The position numbers and the translations under genes are program-made. A DNA stretch of 45,211 nt from an uncultured Bacteroides sp. GTDB taxonomy: Bacteria; Bacteroidota; Bacteroidia; Bacteroidales; Bacteroidaceae. The stretch is taken from assembly GCF_902491285.1 (NCBI RefSeq), contig NZ_CABUHK010000048.1:1-45211 (forward strand), read 5' to 3'. Shown here one piece after another: positions 16,366 to 23,708 of this stretch. The notes beneath the pieces are model-generated. The model did no database searches and was not told where the DNA came from. It saw nothing but the letters and a program-made list of their open reading frames with translations. Position 1 is the first letter of the stretch. Each line of letters starts with the position of its first letter.

Positions 16366-18036
16366 TTATTTTAAGTCCGGGCTGTTGAATCCTAACTTCT
16401 TCATTCCGTTCTGAATATCCGGGTCGGACATGAAGAGGTTCCATAACAGTCCGCTCCGGTAGTTTTCAATCATACAGATAATCGGGCCTTGGTTGATAGC
16501 GATAAATTCTTTGTCGAACCATTGCTTGCCCAGATTGAATGCGTCAACGAAACCATATTTCCCCCAAATCTTATCTCCCAGTTTATAATAGAAGAAATGC
16601 AGGGCTTTCATTGATTCTTCCGGTGTGAAAGGGAAGGAAGTCAAGGCGGCGGTAGGGGCGATTACACCATTGTCATTGTTCGGAGAATGGGCACTGTATC
16701 CGTTATCGCCGTCACTGGCGGTCAATCCCCAGCAGTTCTCGCCATAACCTGCGTAGTCTCTCGGATTGTTAACACAATAATTGTAGTTGATTAATGCGTG
16801 GTTCCGGGTTTGTTCCTCATAATTGGCATATGCGTCCGACAGGCCTTTCGGGTTAATCCCCAAGAAAGAATATTGTGAAAGGAAGAGAGGGCCGCCGTTG
16901 TCCGTACCCAGCGGCAGGACATAGTCATAATAGACTTTTCCGTTTTTCATTCCACCGTTGTTTGCCCATCCTTCGTCGTAGACAACTTTATCAACAGCGT
17001 TTGTAGGTGAAGAAGCTGCGAGCACATAGGCTATCAGACCTTCGTTCCAACCGCTGATTTTCAAGCCCATTTCCCAACCATGATTGCGGCTCCAATGCCA
17101 GTACAATACATTTTCCGAACTTTCTTTGCGGAACCAGTTCCAGTCTATGGCTTCCCATAATTTGGTAATGTCTGCACAGAGCTTTTGTTCTGCCTCATTG
17201 CCGTTCTTAAAATAAGCCCTGGCGGTCAATAGTCCCTGAAAAAGCAGAGATGTCTCTAGTAAGTCCACTCCGTCGTCAATATCACTAAACGGTTGTATGA
17301 AACCGCTATCTCCATATATCCAGTGTGAATAAGCTCCATGATAACTCTCGCATCTGCCCAGGAAGTCTACAATTTTCTGAATACGTTCCAATGCCGCTTC
17401 CTTGCTGATAAAGTTTCTTTCTGCCGCCACGATGATTGACATCACTCCGAAACCTGTTCCGCCGGTTGCTACCGTATTTGTTGAAGTGCTTCTTTCACGC
17501 GCCATACCGCAATCAGGATGCCCGAAATCCCAGAAATAACTGAATGTTTGTCTCTGAACCAGCGTCAGCAACTCTTCGTCATCAATACGGTCAAACTTGT
17601 CGGAATCTTCCATTCCTGTTTTTATACTATACACTTTTCCTGTAAAGATGGGTTCGCCGGCTGCTGATTTTATTCCCGGATACACTACAAACTTATAACT
17701 CGAATAGTTACTGAGTACATTTACCGGAGTGACGGTCAGTTTCTTATTGTCAGCATCCATCTGGTAATTGACTTTTAGTTCAAACTCATCTTCACCGTCC
17801 AATTCGATGAAACGGATATTCTTTGCGACGGTCGACTCATCTACTGCATCCGAGAATTGAAGTACGATGGAAGCTTCCGGGTCAACATTCGTAAAAGCCG
17901 ATAAGTTCTGTTGTTCACCGATACTGATAGTTGTTAACCGGAAGTCGGTGGTTATTGTTTCATTATCGTCACTGCAAGAGGTTAGTAATGCGATGATAAT
18001 AAATAGAATATGAGTGAATGATAAATATTTTTTCAT
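16366..18036 (-). CDS. GH144/glucoamylase-like lipoprotein with N-terminal Ig-like domain
   Basis: The 556-residue surface lipoprotein has a lipobox ending at Cys21 (LLTSC) followed by acidic residues DDNE, a pattern linked to outer-surface export in Bacteroides. Residues about 30-140 form an Ig-like (Big_5-type) domain with VLQFSDAVDESTVAKNIRF. Residues about 150-556 are the glucoamylase-like (PF10091-type) catalytic domain, with FSYFWDFGHPDCGMARERS, GAYSHWIYGDSG, and acidic residues Asp258, Glu261 and Glu332 in positions equivalent to those in the downstream fusion protein. Predicted endo-acting on beta-1,2-glucan at the cell surface; other beta-glucans are possible. It is 8 bases from the LamG gene and 25 from the GH3 fusion gene. 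Confidence 0.85.
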   Translation of the reverse strand: MKKYLSFTHILFIIIALLTSCSDDNETITTDFRLTTISIGEQQNLSAFTNVDPEASIVLQFSDAVDESTVAKNIRFIELDGEDEFELKVNYQMDADNKKLTVTPVNVLSNYSSYKFVVYPGIKSAAGEPIFTGKVYSIKTGMEDSDKFDRIDDEELLTLVQRQTFSYFWDFGHPDCGMARERSTSTNTVATGGTGFGVMSIIVAAERNFISKEAALERIQKIVDFLGRCESYHGAYSHWIYGDSGFIQPFSDIDDGVDLLETSLLFQGLLTARAYFKNGNEAEQKLCADITKLWEAIDWNWFRKESSENVLYWHWSRNHGWEMGLKISGWNEGLIAYVLAASSPTNAVDKVVYDEGWANNGGMKNGKVYYDYVLPLGTDNGGPLFLSQYSFLGINPKGLSDAYANYEEQTRNHALINYNYCVNNPRDYAGYGENCWGLTASDGDNGYSAHSPNNDNGVIAPTAALTSFPFTPEESMKALHFFYYKLGDKIWGKYGFVDAFNLGKQWFDKEFIAINQGPIICMIENYRSGLLWNLFMSDPDIQNGMKKLGFNSPDLK

Positions 18037-18043
18037 GGCATAC

Positions 18044-18886
18044 TTAGTCTTTAGTTACATATAGATTTCGTATCTCGCTCCTTTTGAGAGCTTTGTTGTA
18101 AAAGTGGAACTGGTCGAGTGCGCCGAGGTAGTGTGCGCCCCAATCTTGGGCAGTAGCGCCTTCCGTCAAACTAGGTACTGTTTGAAACTGCAATGTTCCG
18201 ATAACCAGTTTCCCCACATCGCTGAATTTAAGTTTCCCGGAAATCATATTTTGCGCTTGACCTGTCGAGAGAGTCTTCGAAAGAATCTCTTCCGCATTCT
18301 TATAAACAGTCAGCTTGGAAGTCGTTTCATCATACTTGAAGGAAAGATGCACCCAGTCATTGATAAATACGTCATCTATTCTGCACTCTTCAGTCCGTTC
18401 AGCATTACCGTTGCGTAAATGGACTTTGAAGAATGCCTGCGTTTCGTTGTCTGAATAACTTTCAAGATAGATGTCCAGATTACCCCAGAACTGTTTGGTG
18501 TTGGATATTCCGAAGATACCGGTCGCTTTATTGCATTTGGTAGCTTTCATCCAGAAAGCGACAGTGAAACTACCTAAATTCTCAATACTGTCTTTCATTG
18601 CTTCCGGGGTTTCAACTACCATATAGGTATCTGCTGCTCCCTGGTACGCCTTGCCGTTAATACCTTCCGCAAAGCGGGGAGTACCGCCGGAAGTAATGCC
18701 GAAGTTATAGATACTGTTATTCTCTAAATTATCTTCGAAAGCCAATCCCAGCTTCATCGGGTTATAAGGTTTTTCAGGCAGTTCTTCCGGATAATCGAAT
18801 CCCGGGTGGTCCATATCCTGGAAACAGGACTGAACCATAAATGCCAGGAGAAACAAAGCGATGGATGAATATATATGTTTTTTCAT
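18044..18886 (-). CDS. LamG-domain surface lipoprotein, putative glycan-binding protein
   Basis: The 280-residue product has a lipobox with Cys21 (FMVQSC), an unstructured acidic/Pro linker (about 22-45), and a concanavalin-A-like LamG domain (about 46-280). The domain shows GLAFEDNLENNSIYNFG, GSFTVAFWMKATK, the WVHLSFKYDETTSKLTVYKN strand pair and GALDQFHFYNKALKRSEI at the end, which is the classic LamG C-terminal strand and helix. Located directly after susD and before the GH144 lipoprotein, the position where surface glycan-binding proteins (SusE/F analogues) lie. A binding role is therefore the best inference; no catalytic residues are visible. Confidence 0.82.
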   Translation of the reverse strand: MKKHIYSSIALFLLAFMVQSCFQDMDHPGFDYPEELPEKPYNPMKLGLAFEDNLENNSIYNFGITSGGTPRFAEGINGKAYQGAADTYMVVETPEAMKDSIENLGSFTVAFWMKATKCNKATGIFGISNTKQFWGNLDIYLESYSDNETQAFFKVHLRNGNAERTEECRIDDVFINDWVHLSFKYDETTSKLTVYKNAEEILSKTLSTGQAQNMISGKLKFSDVGKLVIGTLQFQTVPSLTEGATAQDWGAHYLGALDQFHFYNKALKRSEIRNLYVTKD

Positions 18887-18906
18887 ATCAATAGTCGTTT
18901 TATATA

Positions 18907-20427
18907 TTATAGGTAATCTGGATTTTGTTTCAATACGCCGTTAGACTTGTCTATTTCTTCTTGCGGGAGCGGCAATAATGCATGCTTCTTTTGATAACCT
19001 AAGCTGCCTAATACATCTTCTGCAATTCCCCAGCGCACCAGGTCGTAGAAACGGTCGAATTCCATAGCGAGCTCCGCTCTCCGTTCCTGACGGATAGCGT
19101 TCCGCAGTTTCACCTGGTCGTCTGTCGTGACTTTGGGCAGGATATTGGTATTCTTGCCTCTGGCACGGCTGCGTACCATCTCCAGATAATCTTTGGCAGC
19201 CTTCGTGTTGTTCTGTTCGATAGCTGCTTCTGCTGCCATCAATACTACATCGGCATAGCGGATAAGGCGGATATTGAACCAGAAACCGAACTTAGTATAT
19301 TTAGCGCGATAAGTAGGATTCGTATAAGCCTTTTTATTGAAATACTTGGCAATCACATCATTTGTGGCAACCGGCTTTTCATTGTAAGGTTGATTGGCAG
19401 GGATTAAAGAAGGAGATTCTCCTACCTTTATGAAATACAGAAGCGTTTCATCTCTGCGGGGATCACCGGCTTCAAAGGCATTCGCCAATGTCTCGGTTGG
19501 TGTATTCCAGCCCCATCCCATATTCCATTCGCCGGAACCTCTGACGCCCTGCACCAATGCGAATTTACTTCCTATATCTTCGCTTTCGGGCAAAGAAGAA
19601 GTGGCGGTACATTGCAGTTCGAAAATAGACTCACTGCAATTCTCACCAGATTCGCGGAATATCTCGTTGAAAGGCGTATTCAGATTGTATATTCCGGAGT
19701 TGATGACATCTGTTGCGGCAGTCCAGAGGTTAGACCAGTCGTTACGCATCATATACGTCCGGGCGTGCAGGGAACGGGCGGCTCCCCAAGTGAGGCGACC
19801 GATGTATTTGCTTTCCCACGTGCGGGGCAGATACTTTTCCGCTTCTGTCAAATCCCGGTCAATCAGTGCGTATATATCGTTGACGGATGACTTGGGGATA
19901 TTGGCATCCGACGACTGGTTTATTTTGAAGTCAATCAAAGGAACTTCGCCGAATGCACGCACCAGATTGAAGTAACAATAAGCCCGGAAGAAAAGGGCTT
20001 CCGCCTTATTGACGAGGTTGCCATCCGTCAGATTGCCTGCTTTCATTGATTCGAGCAGTGTATTCACTTTGTGGATAAGACTGTAGTTGGCGCTCCAGTA
20101 GCCTTGTATCATCCCGTCGCTTGCGTCGTAATTGAACTCGTCATACATTTTGGCGGCCCCTGCTCCGTCTGTCGATGTGCTGCCTTTCTCCGCGTCTTCC
20201 GAACGGAAGCTGTGGATAGCAAGCGCGGTTGTTCCCGATGTCAGGGCATAGTCGCGCATAGCAGCGTACATTCCGAATATTTCGCTCTCGTACGTACCGC
20301 CGGCGAGGTCGGTGTCGATAAGTTCCCCTTGCGGAGCCTGGTCCAGTAAATCGCTGCATCCCATTTGGGCGAATGACAAAGTGCAGGCAGCTATTATATA
20401 TAGAATTCTTTTTTTATTCATAGTCAT
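18907..20427 (-). CDS. susD-like: SusD-like outer-membrane glycan-binding lipoprotein
   Basis: It binds the target glycan as a lid over its SusC partner. The 506-residue protein has a lipobox ending at Cys24 followed by SDLLDQAPQGEL, the standard SusD N-terminus. TPR-like helices hold KAEALFFRAYCYFNLVRAFG (about 142-161), the most conserved SusD segment, and the C-terminal part has QERRAELAMEFDRFYDLVRW, also diagnostic. The end, LPLPQEEIDKSNGVLKQNPD, is typical. ATG at 20421, two codons in, is an equally good start. It is 18 bases from the susC-like gene upstream and 20 from the LamG gene downstream. Confidence 0.96.
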   Translation of the reverse strand: MTMNKKRILYIIAACTLSFAQMGCSDLLDQAPQGELIDTDLAGGTYESEIFGMYAAMRDYALTSGTTALAIHSFRSEDAEKGSTSTDGAGAAKMYDEFNYDASDGMIQGYWSANYSLIHKVNTLLESMKAGNLTDGNLVNKAEALFFRAYCYFNLVRAFGEVPLIDFKINQSSDANIPKSSVNDIYALIDRDLTEAEKYLPRTWESKYIGRLTWGAARSLHARTYMMRNDWSNLWTAATDVINSGIYNLNTPFNEIFRESGENCSESIFELQCTATSSLPESEDIGSKFALVQGVRGSGEWNMGWGWNTPTETLANAFEAGDPRRDETLLYFIKVGESPSLIPANQPYNEKPVATNDVIAKYFNKKAYTNPTYRAKYTKFGFWFNIRLIRYADVVLMAAEAAIEQNNTKAAKDYLEMVRSRARGKNTNILPKVTTDDQVKLRNAIRQERRAELAMEFDRFYDLVRWGIAEDVLGSLGYQKKHALLPLPQEEIDKSNGVLKQNPDYL

Positions 20428-20445
20428 ATAACTTTAGAAATGGAG

Positions 20446-23400
20446 TTAGAAAGTAAGATTCAAACCGAAGGTATAAATGGTCGGCATCGGATAAGTGCCG
20501 TTGTCTACTCCGAAGGAAGTAGCGCTGCCACCGATTTCGGGAGTATATCCGCTGCATTTGGACCATGTTTTCAAGTTCTGTACGTTGGCATATAACCTGA
20601 GCGATTTCAGATAAATCTTTTTCAATAAGCCCGGATTAAACGTATATCCCAGTTCGATATTACGGATACGGAAAAAACTGCCGTCTTCGATGAAGTAACT
20701 TGAATTCTGGCGGTTGATGCTTCTCGACGGGTCAAGGATAGGTTCCCAGTTGGAAGTACCCTCACCGTTCCAGCGGTTCATGCGGCGGAGCGAATAGTTG
20801 TTTTGAGAAAACTCGTCCGACTCCCAGTTGCGGTAAATCTCATTTCCATATACTCCCATCATATCCATGCTGAAATCGAATCCTTTGTATCCGGCACTGA
20901 TAGTCAGCCCATAGGTGAAATCGGGGGTAGGATTACCAATCATGGTACGGTCTTTGTCATTAATTTCACCGTTGCCGTCTACGTCCTTGAACTTCAAGTC
21001 GCCCGGTGCTACGGTACTCAATGTGTTTTTAGGAGAGCTCTGAATATCTGTCTTATTCTGATATACGCCTTCCACCTGATAGCCGTAGAAGTAGCCGATA
21101 GGATACCCCTGGGATACTCTTGACGGGCCGGATACGATGGCATAATCCTTGTTTACCAGTGATTTTACCTTATTATCTATCGTGGTCAGGTTGGCGCTGA
21201 CCCCATAACTCCAGTCCTCGCCGATGCGGTCATTCCAGGAAGCGGTCAGTTCCCATCCTCTGTTTTGGATTTCCCCGATATTTTCCAGTCCGGGAGTAGA
21301 GCCTGAAATGCCGGGAACGGAAGTCAGCAAATCCTTGGTCGTTTTGTTATAATAAACGGGAGACAGGCGCAGGCGTTGTTTCAGAAGATTCATTTCGAAA
21401 CCGGCTTCCCAGGAATAGTTGCGTTCCCAGCCTAGTGTCTGCGACGCCAGGTAAGCGAGTCCTTTTCCTTCGACGATATTGTCACCGAATACGGCAGAGC
21501 CGGAGTTGACGATTGTAGGATAAGCCGGATAGTTGTAGCCGCCTGTATTCTGGCTGCCTAATACCCCCCATGAACCTTTCAGTTTCAGATAGTCGATGAC
21601 AGACTGGTGTTTCATAAAATTCTCTTCCGAGATTACCCATCCGGCGCCGAAAGAGTAGAAATTATCCCATGTATTTCCGGTACGCTTGAATACGGATGAA
21701 CCGTCACGGCGATAAGAAGCATTGAACAGGTAGCGGCTTTGGTAGTTGTACAGTGCTCTAATCAGGTAAGACATGGTGAAGCGCTTGTACTGTGAACCGC
21801 CGTTTGTCGCAGTGGACTGGTCGCCGATAGTGGTAATCCACCATTTGTCGTCATTCTCGCCAATGCTGATGCCGTCGCCCAGTTTCTGGCTTCTGCCGGC
21901 ATCCAGTGAGGAATATTCGTTGTAGTTGGTTGTCATACCACCTGTCAGTGTAATGCCGTGTCCGCCGAATTTTCCGGTATAAGTCAGCACATAGTCGGAC
22001 TGTGCAGCCATGTTTGTCGATTTTTTCTGTGTGATGCCTTCGCGTTCGCCTACATTTTCCTTTTCCCCCTTATCTACATTGTACAAGTAGATGATAGGAG
22101 AGTAGAGACGTGACTGGTCAGAACTGTAATCCATAGCGAATGTGGCACGGAAAGTCAGGTTTTTCAGTAAGTCCACTTCCCCGTAGATATTTCCTGCCAG
22201 GCGGTAGTTGATGGCTTTGTTGTGCTGTCCTCTGTACTTCACGTCAATCATCGGGTTCGATACCTGCGCTTGCTGGAAGTCCGGCAAGAGTTGCAGAAGT
22301 CCGGTCTCTTCATGGGATACTGCTGCGATGGGGGCTGCCTTGATGGCTGCACTCACGCCTTTGGCGTCCGGCGGAAGCATACGTACACCGTTAATCTGGA
22401 AGCCGAAACGCAGGAACTTAGTCATTTCGTATTCACTGTGCAGGTTGATAGTCAGTTTGTTCAGCTTCTCGCTCTTGATAGAGCCTTCTTCCATGGTGTA
22501 GCCAAGTCCCATGTAGAACTTGCTTTTATCCGTAGAACCGGTGATGCTGATATTGTTGTTGGTAAGGAAGCCTGTCTGGAAGATTTCGTCCTGCCAGTCG
22601 GTGTCGGCTGCCCAGTTGGTATAGTCGAATGGGTCTAATCCCTGGTTATTACGTTGTTCGTTGTATAGTTCCTTGAATTGGGCGGCGTTGGTAAGTTCCA
22701 CGCGGTCACCGATATGTTTGAAACCTACTGAAGCGTTGATGCTGACGGTAGTCTGTCCTTCCTTGGCGCGCTTGGTCGTGATGATAATTACGCCGTTGGC
22801 ACCCCGTACACCGAAGATAGCCAGTGAAGACGGGTCTTTCAGAATCTCCATAGATTCGATGTCCGCAGGATTCAGGTAGTTGATGTTATCCGTGAAAAGT
22901 CCGTCAACCACATATAAGGGAGTATATCCGTTGATAGAGTTTGTTCCGCGGATTCTGATTTCCGGGTCTTGACCCGCCCTGCCGGTATTGACGATTTGAA
23001 CACCCGCAATTTTTCCCTGGATGGAAGCCAACGGATTGCTGGCAGGCTTGGTGGCTATATCAGCCGCTTTGACTGTTTCGATAGAGCCGGTCAAGTCTCT
23101 TTTCTTCGCGCTACCATAACCGATAACGACAGCTTCTTCCAGTGCAAAAGCTTCTTCTTTCATGACGACATTGATGGTAGTACGATTGTCTACTACGATA
23201 GTTTGTGACGTCATTCCGATAAAGGAGAAAGTAATTTTATCGCCTTTCCGGGCAGAGATGCTATACTGACCGTCTATGTTGGTGACGGTTCCGGTGCCGG
23301 AAGCATCTATTTGCACGGCCACTCCGGGCAATGGTTCGCTTGTTTCTGATGTGACGATACCTTTTATCTCCCGTATCTGTGCGGATAGAGTGGTGACTGC

Positions 23401-23481
23401 CAATAAGAAAAATCCTAATAGAAGTCCTTTCTTTAATAGAGAGATGTCCTTACAAAATGAATGGGTAAGTTGGTCTTTCAT
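20446..23481 (-). CDS. susC-like: SusC-like TonB-dependent outer-membrane transporter
   Basis: It imports oligosaccharides across the outer membrane, powered by TonB. The 1011-residue protein has a signal peptide ending about residue 35, a carboxypeptidase-regulatory-like domain (about 38-110, IKGIVTSETSEPLPGVAVQI), a TonB box near 114-123 (LEEAVVIGYG), a plug domain (about 125-245) with GVQIVNTGRAGQDPEIRIRG, TPLYVVDG and GVRGANGVIIITTK, and a 22-strand barrel to the end (TIYTFGLNLTF, terminal Phe). No STN domain or anti-sigma partner is present, so control is by the upstream sensor-regulator rather than an ECF sigma factor. First gene of the five-gene PUL operon. Confidence 0.96.
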   Translation of the reverse strand: MKDQLTHSFCKDISLLKKGLLLGFFLLAVTTLSAQIREIKGIVTSETSEPLPGVAVQIDASGTGTVTNIDGQYSISARKGDKITFSFIGMTSQTIVVDNRTTINVVMKEEAFALEEAVVIGYGSAKKRDLTGSIETVKAADIATKPASNPLASIQGKIAGVQIVNTGRAGQDPEIRIRGTNSINGYTPLYVVDGLFTDNINYLNPADIESMEILKDPSSLAIFGVRGANGVIIITTKRAKEGQTTVSINASVGFKHIGDRVELTNAAQFKELYNEQRNNQGLDPFDYTNWAADTDWQDEIFQTGFLTNNNISITGSTDKSKFYMGLGYTMEEGSIKSEKLNKLTINLHSEYEMTKFLRFGFQINGVRMLPPDAKGVSAAIKAAPIAAVSHEETGLLQLLPDFQQAQVSNPMIDVKYRGQHNKAINYRLAGNIYGEVDLLKNLTFRATFAMDYSSDQSRLYSPIIYLYNVDKGEKENVGEREGITQKKSTNMAAQSDYVLTYTGKFGGHGITLTGGMTTNYNEYSSLDAGRSQKLGDGISIGENDDKWWITTIGDQSTATNGGSQYKRFTMSYLIRALYNYQSRYLFNASYRRDGSSVFKRTGNTWDNFYSFGAGWVISEENFMKHQSVIDYLKLKGSWGVLGSQNTGGYNYPAYPTIVNSGSAVFGDNIVEGKGLAYLASQTLGWERNYSWEAGFEMNLLKQRLRLSPVYYNKTTKDLLTSVPGISGSTPGLENIGEIQNRGWELTASWNDRIGEDWSYGVSANLTTIDNKVKSLVNKDYAIVSGPSRVSQGYPIGYFYGYQVEGVYQNKTDIQSSPKNTLSTVAPGDLKFKDVDGNGEINDKDRTMIGNPTPDFTYGLTISAGYKGFDFSMDMMGVYGNEIYRNWESDEFSQNNYSLRRMNRWNGEGTSNWEPILDPSRSINRQNSSYFIEDGSFFRIRNIELGYTFNPGLLKKIYLKSLRLYANVQNLKTWSKCSGYTPEIGGSATSFGVDNGTYPMPTIYTFGLNLTF

Positions 23482-23569
23482 TCTATTATTAGTTTTAGTT
23501 TAACATTAAAATCCTGTCAAAACTTTGTTGGGCTCGTACGCTTCCCGATTCGTCCGTTTTTGACAATGG

Positions 23570-23577
23570 CAAATGTA
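23570..23577 (-). promoter_or_regulatory. probable -7 box for the PUL operon
   Basis: TACATTTG on the minus strand fits TAnnTTTG. It implies an 80-90-base leader before the susC-like ATG at 23481. No convincing -33 box is present, as expected of a promoter that needs an activator. Confidence 0.5.
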
Positions 23578-23708
23578 GAAAGTCTGGATTTATACTTGCT
23601 AAAAACAGGCTCACTACGGATACATCGCTTTGTTTTTTAACATTTAAGCGACCTCATTATTACCTCTCATTCAGTTGTAATATACATTAAATGAGTGAGA
23701 TAACGAAT

